From Isoperla grammatica (lineage: Eukaryota > Arthropoda > Insecta > Plecoptera > Perlodidae): a stretch of DNA of 64,000 nucleotides. Under the pieces are notes generated by a model that saw only the letters and a list, made by a program, of their open reading frames with translations, was not told where the DNA came from and ran no database searches. A program made the position numbers and the translations under genes. The number at the start of each line of letters is the position of its first letter. Positions within the stretch are counted from its first letter, which is position 1. Where the stretch lies: assembly GCA_945910005.1 (NCBI GenBank), contig OX246746.1, positions 32,263,624 to 32,327,623 on the forward strand. The letters run 5' to 3'. Positions 22,616 to 34,039 of the stretch are shown here, piece by piece.

Positions 22616-22878
22616 TCATTCTGTTTGTTCGCAGCAGCCAACAGATCCCTAGAACAACATACGTCACAAGTTAGTCAAAAAGTGAACGAGCCCCGTTTTT
22701 AATGGCATCCTTTTTAAGAACTAGTGACTGCCATTCAGCCGTTAATGCAAATGGAGTTTTTAATAGAAAATCTTAAAAGATCGGCGCTTCAAGGGATTGT
22801 TTATTTAATGTTACTATGTGTGGAGAGCAGTGTTGTTTCACTTACCATGTTGGAATGGCTGCCGTTCCAGCATAGATG
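22616..22878. other. Spacer between two minisatellites
   Basis: No gene seen. Read on the minus strand, a polypyrimidine-poor tgttgttctag (about 22650) lies just before the array and could be taken for a splice acceptor, but the adjoining frame hits a stop before the repeats, so I do not call an exon. Confidence 0.45.
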
Positions 22879-22986
22879 ATGGCGACCACTTGTTGCGAGG
22901 TGTCGGCTGTTGTTATGGCGACCACTTGTTGCGAGGTGTCGGCTGTAGTCATGGTGACCACTTGTTGCGAGGGGACGGGCTGTCTC
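22879..22986 (-). repeat. 36-bp tandem repeat, three copies, 12-residue frame
   Basis: Units begin atgg.gaccacttgttgcgag at 22879, 22915 and 22951, exactly 36 bp apart. On the minus strand they lie in an 85-codon open frame (22801-23058) with the repeats LATSGHHDYSRH, LATSGRHNNSRH and LATSGRHHLCWN. The unit length equals that of the neighbouring array, but the sequences are not clearly related. Whether it is translated is unknown. Confidence 0.75.
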
Positions 22987-24834
22987 GTTGTAGACGATCT
23001 TGCATCTTCTGAACTTGCCGTTGAAACTTGATGTTAAAGGTTTGATGTAAACGCTCATACGTTTCAGTTTTCACACATATCCTAATTGTTGTTGTTTATT
23101 AAAGTTCAAATAATCTTTGTTACATACTGGTGGCTACATAAATGGCACAACAGGTACGAAATTAAACTAAACTAAAAAAACTATCTATGAAACTATTCAA
23201 ACATGTAATAGACAAAACAATTTTAACAGTCTTGTTCCAGCACTCATATTTTACAAATGTTTACAATATTCAAAAATTTACAAATAGCCTTCAGGCTGCA
23301 CAGGAGGGTTATTCTTCAACATCAACAAGAAAACCATACTTGAATGGGATGTCAAAATTATAGCATCAATCTAACAGTATGTTAATTATTGGCAGGAATA
23401 GCACAAATAAAAGATTTCTTAACCATTTTTAAGATGTATACATTTAAAAAATGCATTTTTATTTCATTCAATTACTTTTCAAAATTTATCTTAAAAACTT
23501 GTTTGACAGCACCCAGCAACTAAGCAGCATGTCAGAAGAAACTTTTCCAAAAATATATTAAAGCATCCTGGGCAGCCTTTAAAGGTTCGTCAGTGTACCG
23601 TGATAATAAAAACCATTTTAAATTACATTTAAATTTTTTATTAAACGAATTAAGATTTTTAATGGGCTGCGTGATGTTATTGCATTTGTTTTATTCTGAT
23701 GTTCTCATCATCAAAAAATTTGGAAGTTTAGTTTTACCCGAACCGTAATTTGAAGCAACTACACAATTGCTTGATGGGATATTGCTACAGTGATGTCACC
23801 ACAAACACATCCAGCGTCCAGCCATAGCATCGTCCCCACACAGTCAACATAGTCAACGACAATGCAGCAACGCTATCTCCCAACTTACAGACGTAGCGGG
23901 TCTTGGCCGTCTAACTTTGATCCCCAAAACGAACGAACCTCCGACGTCTTCTCAGCACCTAGGGGACGAACGAAGAAACAATCCCTGAACACGAGTGATA
24001 TCAGCGACGAAAACAAATCTCTAAATGAAACCCTACTAGATGGAAAAACGAAAACGGCGACCAAACAACACCTGAAAGATGAACCCTCACCACCCTAGCA
24101 ATGCGAACACCTCACGGCACGGCCACTCTCGACCTGCGCATCGTGAGACCACGTGTACATACATTGACCTGCAGACAACGAGGGACGAGCCATAGCGGCA
24201 TACACAGAGCATTCAGGTCTCATCACGTGGCAACATCCCAATACGCATCACAGTAATTAACACAAATTATATGCGTCGTGTTATCCATTAGATTTAGTTG
24301 TAAACAAATTGACTCGTGTAATAAACGCCCCTTAATAGCCCTATTTAGTTAAAAGAAAAATTTGTGATTTGTTTGTGATAGTTTTCCGTTTTTTTTCTTA
24401 TTTCTCGCGGAAACATTATTTTATTTCAAGTTCTTTGAATATAAACTATAAAGGCAATGTAGAACTGCTTTATGCAAGACAATCTTCACTTTTTTATATT
24501 ACTATATCATTAATTAGTCACAGTCACCCCGAATTTCTGTACTTTTTAACTGTCAAATCTTAAACTCCCAATACTTGAGCCATCTCAAAGGTTCCATATC
24601 ATGTATTTTTCTCTATTGTATTTCAAATTCAAACTTCTTTTTGTGCATACATAAGTTTTTATCATTTACAAAATAATTTCAAGATATAATTACATGTTTT
24701 ACCAATTATAAACTTAATTTAAGCTTGTCTGATGACCTAAAATGTGACTTTATGTACAATTAGGAATTTGAATAATATGCATATATACGTTTATTAGAGT
24801 TTTGGATTTGGTGAAAGGATATAAATACAGGGGT
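22987..24834. other. Intergenic stretch, no supported gene
   Basis: AT-rich sequence. A 78-codon open frame at 23862-24098 (+) is rich in Ser, Thr, Lys and Asp, starts MQQRYLPTYRRSGSWPSNF and ends before a GC-richer stretch. It is the only locally non-AT-rich frame here and could be an exon of something, but no domain is recognised and no splice context is convincing. Confidence 0.4.
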
Positions 24835-24930
24835 TAAATCTTCTTGCTCCCGAGTGATCAAGGTCTTGTACCGAAACGTCTCGGAAAACTTGTGTTGTCC
24901 TTTATATATGTTGTCTTTATCTCTATACCA
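24835..24930 (+). mobile_element. Possible Penelope-like element 3' remnant
   Basis: The stretch cgagtgatcaaggtcttgta followed by ccgaaacgtctcgg resembles the ccgaaacgt-type motif often found at the ends of Penelope-like retroelements. No reverse transcriptase or GIY-YIG frame is adjacent. The assignment rests on that motif only. Confidence 0.3.
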
Positions 24931-25013
24931 CCACGGTCTACAATTCAGGTAAGCTGTTGGGGTCTATCCTTCTACCTATCATATTGCTAGCCTTTTGGCC
25001 TCTATTTAATCCT

Positions 25014-25041
25014 GTATATATATATATATATATATATATAT
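25014..25041 (+). repeat. (TA)n microsatellite
   Basis: About thirteen TA dinucleotides. It lies ~150 bp left of the start of macro-unit A. Confidence 0.85.
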
Positions 25042-25194
25042 GTTAATAAAAAAATAGCTGAAAAATAAACACAAATACAATGTTGTCAAGTAGAACTAGT
25101 GATGCTCGAAGTTCCTTCAACCCAACAGTCCTCTCCAATAACTATAATTGGGCAGTCTACCTAGACTGTATTACGCCACAAGTCACCTAGTGAT

Positions 25195-26512
25195 GCTAAC
25201 CATGTATATCTAGGGTCACCGTGTAGGGTCGTACCATGTGAAGGAAAGTTCTGGAAGCCAGACGATCCTGTCCCAGCTGTAAACACCTGCGAACAATGCG
25301 GCAGACCATATTAAGTTACTGTTGACATACGTGTGACTTACTTATACAATGGTACCAGCAGTGGCACTAGGAGATACACACACAAAAATGGGTAAATGCT
25401 CTAGACCGCTAAATACAGGCCCTACTTAGGGGGGGAAGAGTTTTGGCAAGAGCATTCTACCCAGCTAAAGCTCGAAACAACCTGCCGGCACATTGTATAA
25501 AGCGGTCAAACCGAAGTTATGAGTTGTGTTTCCACTGTTTTCCTACTCGAGTCCAGTGGCGTAGATACTCGACGTTCTCGCAGACGATCTCGAAGTCGAA
25601 CCCTCACTGATCGCCTGCCAGACACCCCACCATTTTAACGCATTAACTGTGGCGTTTGCAGTATTTGAATTAATTGATGCAAGGAATTTGTTACAAAACC
25701 GCGAAACGAATGAACCCAATACTGAAACGCGCTTCTTCAAGAAACGAGAAGGGTGCTGGTTGATGTCTTGTCAAGATGTATCGATCCACTATACGGACAC
25801 CATGGATTGGACAGCATGGATTGGCCTGCATCATACGCTGCAATATGAGATGTTCTATGCGTTGAACTATGCGTTAAACTATGGTGATCTGTAAAGAAGA
25901 ACGTTATACGCTTTAATTGTATGATCGCAATTAGAGATTTCATCGTCGTGTTGTCTCTAGGCTAAATTCAAAGCTGAAAATAAAGTAACCCCCTCCCTCC
26001 TCCCCCCCCCCCCCCCACACTCACACACATGAGGGCCGAAAATGTCCTCTCCCTCCACCCTCCCCCCCCCCAGACATGCACTGCTCCATTATACAAAACA
26101 TGTTGAAAATCCAGCTTGAAGCGTTGGGTTAGTAGGGTATGAGAATAGTTGAAGAGTAACAATAAAAATATAATACAAAAATAAATTTAAAATAATTAAT
26201 AAATAAAAATAATATATATATAGCCCACCCCCACCGCATGTGTTTGCTACTCGATGATATCAATGATACTTGTTATTTTGCGTCTCTATCATTGCAGTAG
26301 AGTAGTCAATGAGACAAAAAAAAGCCCATGATGTCACATGTGGGATTCGAACCCACGTCCCTAGGTGCGGTACACGCCATGGATCTGCACCCCAATCGCC
26401 AAGCTAAGCAATCACGGTTAGCAACAGTTCACGAAATATTGAGACTACCCCTCTCTCTCAAGGTTATTTGATGAGTTCATTATCCTTGCTTCTCCCTTTT
26501 CCACACTACCCG
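25195..26512 (+). other. Front block of macro-unit A
   Basis: Homologous to 39519-40810 and 53825's upstream block 52533-53824. In B and C this block holds a 130-codon open frame; in A a one-base deletion (cgaaccctc for cgaaaccctc near 25600) breaks it. A C-rich stretch (about 25990-26070) and a minus-strand tRNA-like sequence (26330-26415) follow. No known protein is recognised. Confidence 0.6.
26330..26415 (-). repeat. tRNA-related SINE-like sequence, copy A
   Basis: On the minus strand gtggg-ttcgaat-cccac forms a perfect 5-bp T stem with a 7-nt loop and a consensus B box; tagcttggcgattgg resembles an A box and D arm. The acceptor arms do not pair and the anticodon arm is unclear, so it is not a functional tRNA. 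A T-run (poly-A on plus, 26316-26323) downstream could terminate pol III. Copies lie at 40631-40716 and 53645-53730. Confidence 0.55.
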
Positions 26513-27322
26513 TTGTATTTTGCAACACACTCCACGCTACCTTGTCCCATGCTGACATCACGGCAAACTAAAGGCAATGTACATGCGCACTTTCTCTGCG
26601 AAGATCTGCCTCGTGTTTGGTAAGATTTGGAGGAAGTCTCAAAGATATCCATCGACGTCGTCTACAACTGCAAAACAGAACAAACGGAGAAGCAACACGC
26701 ACAAAAAATAGATTCGTCCCCTTCACCCCCTGAACCCAAACGAGCAAGTCTAAGGATACCATACCACTGAACGAACACACACACCGGCAGAAGTCTATAC
26801 CAGAAAAAATGCACGCCGCCCGAAGGTAGGGAATACACTTAATCCGGTAGAAGTTCTGTCGAGCGCATTAACACCCAAGTGGCTGTGCCAACCTTCACGA
26901 TCAAACTGTCCGAAATGGACCGAACCCATGAAGTTCCCGGGTCCTCTGAAGAGAACATCAAAGGAACTATACGACTCTAATGCTCTAAACGCGGTCCTGA
27001 AGAAAGACATCTCTCTCCCACCCTCTCACCTAAAAGGTGTTCAATCAAACAAAATGCACGCTGCCCGAAGGTAGGGAATACACTTAGTCCAGTATAGACA
27101 CCAGTCAGGGATACAGGCAGAAAATAACATTCCAATCTTTAGGAGTTATTAAAAGAAGTAATTCAATTTTCATTGTACTCACCCGGCACGATGTGCCGAC
27201 ATCTCAATGGACTAGGTGGACTGGATGGGGCCATTGTCTGGCAGCCCAACCCCACGTTCAGTGACTTGCTGTAACAGGACACTTGAGCTACAACCATGCT
27301 TGATATATTCAGTGCAAATTAA

Positions 27323-27763
27323 GGCCGTATCTCAAAGCTCCTTAATAGGCGAAATAGTCAACTATTTTGGAGGAAGTGACGTAATAAGTAGGCGACTAAA
27401 ACTCAAAGTCGTTACACTTTTAGTCGATAGCTGTTAGGAACCGAAAGTGGTGACTTCATTCGACAGCTAACGTCTAAAGATGGAGGACATTGAAGACAAA
27501 GCTGAGGTGCACATCAAATGTGAGTAAACATTGTATTATTTTACAATATCTGACTTTATGTCAGTGTAGACATTGCTTATTGCATCATTTAAATTATATG
27601 CTTTGGGCTTTATTAATATGTTTGGTATTTTTCGTTGGATTTAAAGGTTATGTCACTACCATCTAGTCATCATGTCCAAAGCTCTAGTGATTAGCATTTA
27701 GCAGTTAATTTAGTTCCCAGTTGACTTCATTTGAGTCCATACTTGAAGCTTTGAGATACGGCC
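27323..27763 (+). mobile_element. Harbinger-like MITE, copy A1 (441 bp)
   Basis: The ends GGCCGTATCTCAAAGCTCC (27323) and its reverse complement (ending 27763, one mismatch) are 19-bp terminal inverted repeats. TAA flanks both sides (27320-27322, 27764-27766), and a paralogous site without the element at 32451-32463 reads caaattaattaag with a single TAA. A 3-bp TWA duplication and GGCC-type ends fit PIF/Harbinger elements. Inside, tgacgtaa (about 27371) lies upstream of ATG at 27480, which opens MEDIEDKAEVHIKCE and stops at 27527; GTGAGT at 27520 is a consensus splice donor. It has no transposase, so it is non-autonomous. Confidence 0.85.
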
Positions 27764-29036
27764 TAATTAAGTATTTTTGAATACGTAAAAGTAGTAGTAT
27801 TCAAAATCGTAACAATGTCGAGTATGGCGTATGATGCATGAAATGTAGTAGGAGGTTGCCAGAAAAGATGCGTAAATTTGCCCAAGCACACAAGGTGGCA
27901 TGGTAACTTATGTGTGTCACAAGTAGTAAACCTAAAATTTGCAATACAATCGTAATTAGAACATCCTACACAGTACGAATCTAGATTGCTTTTAACTGTC
28001 ATTCTTTTTCAATTCAAGTGCCAGTACTTTTCTTTATCGTGAATTTATACACAAACTATTGAAATTTTTCGTCCCAATGTAAAGAGATAAGCGTGCTGTG
28101 CCCCCTTAATGAAATAACAAAAATAATTAAGTTAACTCAATTAAGTTATCTAGTTCCTAACTCATTACACATCATATCAATGAAGGAATAGTTTTATCGT
28201 CGTAGCAACAACGCTTGTATTTTCAACACACTCACTCCACGCTGTCTTGTCCCATGCTGACGTCACGGCGAACTAGACGCAATGTATACATGCGCGCTTT
28301 CTCTGCAAAGATCATCCCCTGCCTCGTGTTTGGTAAGGGTTGGAGGAAGTCTCGAAGATATCCATCGACGTCGTCTACAACTGCAAAACAGAACAAACGG
28401 AGAAGCAACACGCACAAAAAATAGATTCGTCCCCTTCACCCCCTGAACCCAAACGAGCAAGTCTAAGGATGGCCATACCACTGAACGAACACACACACCG
28501 GCAGAAGTCTATACCAGAAAAAATGCACGCCGCCCGAAGGTAGGGAATACACTTAATCCGGTAGAAGTTCTGTCGAGCGCATTAACACCCAAGTGGCTGT
28601 GCCAACCTTCACGATCAAACTCTCCGAAATGGACCGAACCCATGAAGTTCCCGGGTCCTCTGAAGAGAACCTCAAAGGAACTATACGACTCTAATGCTCT
28701 AAACGCGGTCCTGAAGAAAGACATCTCTCTCCCACCCTCTCACCTAAAAGGTGTTTAATCAAACAAAATGCACGCCGCCCGAAGGTAGGGAATACACTTA
28801 GTCCAGTATAGACACCAGTCAGGGATACAGGCAGAAAATAACATTCCAATCTTTAGGAGTTATTAAAAGAAGTAATTCAATTTTCATTGTACTTACCCGG
28901 CACGATGTGCCGACATCTCAATGGACTAGGTGGACTGGATGGGGCCATTGTCTGGCAGCCCAACCCCACGTTCAGTGACTTGCTGTAACAGGACACTTGA
29001 GTTACAACCATGCTTGATATATTCAGTGCAAATTAA

Positions 29037-29477
29037 GGCCGTAGCTCAAAGCTCCTTAGAAGGCGAAATAGTCAACTATTTTGGAGGAAGTGACGTTATA
29101 AGTAGGCGACTAAAACTCAAAGTCGTTACACTTTTAGTCGATAGCTGTTAGGAACCGAAAGTGGTGACTTCATTCGACAGCTAACGTCTAAAGATGGAGG
29201 ACATTGAAGACAAAGCTGAGGTGCACATCAAATGTGAGTAAACATTGTATTATTTTACAATATCTGACTTTATGTCAGTGTAGACATTGCTTATTGCATC
29301 ATTTAAATTATATGCTTTGGGCTTTATTAATATGTTTGGTATTTTTCGTTGGATTTAAAGGTTATGTCACTACCATCTAGTCATCATGTCCAAAGCTCTA
29401 GTGATTAGCATTTAGCAGTTAATTTAGTTCCTAGTTGATTTCATTTGAGTCCATACTTGGAGCTTTGAGATACGGCC
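29037..29477 (+). mobile_element. Harbinger-like MITE, copy A2 (441 bp)
   Basis: Same insertion point and length as copy A1. The left end has one change (GGCCGTAGCTCAAAGCTCC); the right flank reads taattta instead of taattaa. The ATG + donor segment is intact at 29194. Confidence 0.85.
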
Positions 29478-30750
29478 TAATTTAGTATTTTTGAATACGT
29501 AAAAGTAGTAGTATTCAAAATCGTAACAACGTCGAGTATGGCGTATGATGCATGAAATGTAGTAGGAGGTTGCCAGAAAAGATGCGTTAATTTGCCCAAA
29601 CACACAAGGTGGCATGGTAACTTATGTGTGTCACAAGTTGTAAACCTAAAATTTGCAATACAATCGTAATTAGAACATCCTATACAGTACGAATCTAGAT
29701 TGCTTTAATTCGTCATTCTTTTTCAATACAATTGCAAGTACTTTTCTTTATCGTGAATTTATACACAAACTATTGAAATTTTTCGTCCCAATGTAAAGAG
29801 ATAAGCGTGCTGTGTTCCCTTAATGAAATAACAAAAATAATTAAGTTAACTCAATTAAATTATCTAGTTCCTAACTCATTACACATCATATCAATGAAGG
29901 AATAGTTTTATCGTCGTAGCAACAACGCTTGTATTTTGAACACACTCACTCCACGCTGTCTTGTCCCATGCTGACGTCACGGCGAACTAGACGCAATGTA
30001 TACATGCGCGCTTTCTCTGCAAAGATCATCCCCTGCCTCGTGTTTGGTAAGGGTTGGAGGAAGTCTCGAAGATATCCATCGACGTCGTCTACAACTGCAA
30101 AACAGAACAAACGGAGAAGCAACACGCACAAAAAATAGATTCGTCCCCTTCACCCCCTGAACCCAAACGAGCAAGTCTAAGGATGGCCATACCACTGAAC
30201 GAACACACACACCGGCAGATGTCTATACCAGAAAAAATGCACGCCGCCCGAAGGTAGGGAATACACTTAATCCGGTAGAAGTTCTGTCGAGCGCATTAAC
30301 ACCCAAGTGGCTGTGCCAACCTTCACGATCAAACTTTCCGAAATGGACCGAACCCATGAAGTTCCCGGATCCTCTGAAGAGATTCTCAAAGGAACTATAC
30401 GACTCTTATGCTCTAAACGCGGTCCTGAAGAAAGACATCTCTCTCCCACCCTCTCACCTTAAAGGTGTTTAATCAAACAAAATGCACGCCGCCCGAAGGT
30501 AGGGAATACACTTAGTCCAGTATAGAAACCAGTCAGTGATACAGGCAGAAAATAACATTCCAATCTTTAGGAGTTATTAAAAGAAGTAAATGAATTTTCA
30601 ATGTACTCACCCGGCACGATGTGCCGACGTCTCAATGGACTAGGTGGACTGGATGGGGACATTGTCTGGCAGCCTAACCACACGTTCAGTGACTTGCTGT
30701 AACAAGACACTTGAGTTACAACCATGCTTGAAATATTCAGTGCAAATTAA

Positions 30751-31191
30751 GGCCGTAGCTCAAAGCTCCTTAGTAGGCGAAATAGTCAACTATTTTGGAG
30801 GAAGTGACGTAATAAGTAGGCGACTAAAACTCAAAGTCGTTACACTTTTAGTCGATAGCTGTAAGGAACCGAAAGTGGTGACTTCATTCGACAGCTAACG
30901 TCTAAAGATGGAGGACATTGAAGACAAAGCTGAGGTGCACATCAAATGTGAGTAAACAATGTATTATTATACAATATCTGACTTTATGTCAGTGTAGACA
31001 TTGCTTATTGCATCATTTAAATCATATGCTGTGGGCTTTATTAATATGTTTGGTATTTTTCGTTGGATTTAAAGGTTATGTCACTACCATCTAGTCATCA
31101 TGTCCAAAGCTCTAGTGATTAGCATTTAGCAGTTAATTTAGTTACCAGTTGACTTCATTTGAGTCCATACTTGGAGCTTTGAGATACGGCC
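30751..31191 (+). mobile_element. Harbinger-like MITE, copy A3 (441 bp)
   Basis: Same insertion point and length. It is nearly identical to B2 (43346) and C2 (56360), with shared changes such as attatacaat and gttaccagttg, so the three are positional orthologues across macro-units. Confidence 0.85.
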
Positions 31192-32450
31192 TAATTAAGT
31201 ATTTTTGAATACGTAAAAGTAGTAGTATTCAAAATCGTAACAATGTCGAGTATGGCGTATGATGCATGAAATGTAGTAGGAGGTTGCCAGAAAAGATGCG
31301 TAAATTTGGCCAAACACACAAGGTGGCATGGTAACTTATGTGTGTCACAAGTAGTTAACCTAAAATGTGCAATACAATCGTAAACATCCTATACATTACG
31401 AATCTAGATTGCTTTTAACTGTCATTCTTTTTCAATTCAAGTGCCAGTACTTTTCTTTATCGTTAATTTTTACACAAACTATTGAAATTTTTCGTCCCAA
31501 TGTAAAGAGATAAGCGTACTGTGCCCCCTTAATGAAATAACAAATATAATTAAATTAACTCAATTAAGTTATCTAGTTCCTAACTCATTACACATCATAT
31601 CAATGAAGGAATAGTTTTATCGTCGTAGCAACAACGCTTGTATTTTAAACACACTCACTCCACGCTGTCTTGTCCCATGCTGACGTCACGGCGAACTAGA
31701 CGCAATGTATACATGCGCGCTTTCTCTGCGAAGATCATCCCCTGCCTCGTGTTTGGTAAGGGTTGGAGGAAGTCTCGAAGATATCCATCGACGTCGTCTA
31801 CAACTGCAAAACAGAGCAAACGGAGAAGCAACACGCACAAAAAATAGATTCGTCCCCTTCACCCCCTGAACCCAAACGAACAAGTCTAAGGATGGCCATA
31901 CCACTGAACGAGCACACACACCGGCAGAAGTCTATACCAGAAAAAATGCACGCCGCCCGAAGGTAGGGAATACACTTAATCCGGTAGAAAATCTGTCGAG
32001 CGCATAAACAACCAAGTGGCTGTGCCAACCTTCGCGATCAAACTGTCCGAAAGGGACCGAACCCATGAAGTTCAGGGTCCTCTGAAGAGAACCTCAAAGG
32101 AACTATACGACTCTAATGCTCTAAACGCGGTCCTGAAGAAAGACATCTCTCTCCCACCCTCTCACCTTAAAGGTGTTCAATCAAACAAAATGCACGCCGC
32201 CCGAAGGTAGGGAATACACTTAGTCCAGTATAGAAACCAGTCAGTGATACGGGCAGAAAATAACATTCCAATCTTTAGGAGTTATTAAAAGAAGAAATTG
32301 AATTTTCATTGTACTCACCCGGCACGATGTGCCAACATCTCAATGGACTAGGTGAACTGGATGGGGCCATTGTCTGGCAGCCTAACCACACGTTCAGTGA
32401 CTTGCTGTAACAGGACACTTGAGTTACAACCGTGCTTGAAATATTCAGTG

Positions 32451-32463
32451 CAAATTAATTAAG
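32451..32463 (+). other. Unoccupied MITE site in the fourth sub-unit of A
   Basis: The sequence caaattaattaag equals the left and right flanks of the MITE joined with one TAA. Identical unoccupied sites lie at about 45046-45058 in B and 58060-58072 in C, always in the last sub-unit. Confidence 0.85.
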
Positions 32464-33275
32464 CATTTTTGAATACTTAAAAGTAGTAGTAATCAAAATC
32501 GTAACAATGTCGAACATGGCGTATGATGCATGAAATGAAGTGGGAGGTTGCCAGGATAGATGCACAAATTTACCGCGCCGCGGCAAGAGACATGGGAACC
32601 AGGCATAATTCTTCTTGCGGTCTATATCAAAATCAAGCGTTATGGAGATGGCAGGTTTTGCATCTATACGACTCAAAATTATAAATACTATATTATTTTT
32701 TATGTCTGAACAGTAAAAACATTTAATAGATTTTTATATAAATACAAATAACATACGCTGGTTGCTCGTGAATGATTGCTACTCACCAGACATTGCCAAA
32801 TAGGCCGCTCGACGGTAGCTATGTGAACACAAGGGCTAGGGATCGCAATGGCAAGTCATCAGGCTCGCGGTGGGTACAGGCGTGCAGGTCCTTAAGTATC
32901 GGTCCTCCGTGGAGTACCTCAACAATGAGAAGCAACGAACAACTCTTGAACGTCACTAATCACCCACAATTAAGCGGTGCCTAAAGGCGAGACTTTATAC
33001 TGATGACCAAACCCGTTTGGAAGCACCCTCAGGTTTGCAGGTCCACATGCCAGGCGTTCCGTACGCACGCCATGTACCTGCCGGATTCCCCGCCAAGACA
33101 CCGACACCCTCACCACTTTGAACCTTCGCCCAGTGACACAAAAGCTACGCAGGACCCTCGCAGTCGGCAGCCTGTGGACAAACACGAAATATGTAGTTAC
33201 ACATATTTATATACGTATTTCCTAACGCAATCATTGTCACCAGAGAACTGTGGTTTTTATAATATAATATAATAC

Positions 33276-33335
<60 letters not shown>
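33276..33335 (+). repeat. (AAT)n, copy A, ~60 bp
   Basis: Shortest of three positional equivalents; the others are 45874-46095 (~222 bp) and 58885-59038 (~154 bp). Confidence 0.95.
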
Positions 33336-33336
<1 letters not shown>

Positions 33337-33820
33337 TAATAATTGTATTACTAAGGCCTAATCCCAAAAACAATCAGACTTATCAGTCAGTTTATGATAT
33401 AGTTAAAGCAAAACAAAAATAAATTAGGTGAAAACATTATTAATTCTACATTATTATAACACGAAAAATTTACAAGGTTATGTTATATAAAGTCAGAATT
33501 GTATATTTTATGCATAAGCTAGGCATTTTTATCTAGTAAAATATGAGCTAGGTACGTAGCCGTAGATAGGTAGCCCGCCTGTCAGGGAAGTGTGTAGACT
33601 GCATGTAGAATATAGGAATACAAATGAATGTGTAATGAGAAGGGCTCAAATCCGGTTAAATTATTATACATTGTTGTGAACTATTGTGATTGGGCAGTCC
33701 TAGTACTTATCTTCACTTCAATACTAAAGACCCAACCGTGAGGCGAGCGTAACATAACTCAGCCCTGCATATTGTACAGAATTCAAATTTTGCTTGTACT
33801 TAAATAATCAAATTACATAA

Positions 33821-34039
33821 ATGGTTTTAAGAGCGTTCGGCAGAGGAGAGCGTTGTCAGATTTTGCGGTCAATGTCGAAACTAAATTCTTATTCTAGCGG
33901 CTGCTGTTATCGACCTTTTATGGCTGCTGTTACCCTCCCCCCTCCGACTACGGCGGTCCAACGTCCATCCACACAAAATCTACCTGCTTCGCGACACCCG
34001 TCTCCCTTCACTGGCAAACATCATAATTATCATTTCTAA
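33821..34039 (+). other. Conserved 72-codon open frame, copy A
   Basis: Starts MVLRAFGRGERCQILRSMSK and is proline-rich at the end. It is identical at 46581-46799 and 59523-59741. No domain or signal peptide is recognised. Identity reflects recent duplication and is not evidence of selection. Confidence 0.25.

Larger units (their letters stand above)
26513..32572 (+). repeat. Sub-array A: four ~1.71-kb tandem units
   Basis: A TGACGTCA-type site marks each unit: 26553 (tgacatca, mutated), 28258, 29972 and 31681, spacing 1,705, 1,714 and 1,709 bp. Each unit has: the CRE-like site; a ~150-bp region with short open frames; two direct repeats of atgcacgccgcccgaaggta about 245 bp apart; a cggcacgatgtgccg hairpin; then, in units 1-3 only, a 441-bp MITE; then a ggaggttgcca..agatgc stretch. 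The fourth unit lacks the MITE and ends at about 32572. Confidence 0.9.

Noticed and set aside
22616..22700. Splice acceptor leading into the charged-repeat frame
   Set aside because: The frame after the putative acceptor stops before joining the repeat frame.
26330..26415. Functional tRNA gene
   Set aside because: The T arm is perfect, but the acceptor strands do not pair and no sound anticodon arm is visible.
28509..28724. Minus-strand 71-codon frame (MSFFRTAFRALESYSSFEVL) shared by several sub-units as a gene
   Set aside because: It overlaps other open frames of similar length on both strands of the same sub-unit and is lost in other units; no domain recognised.
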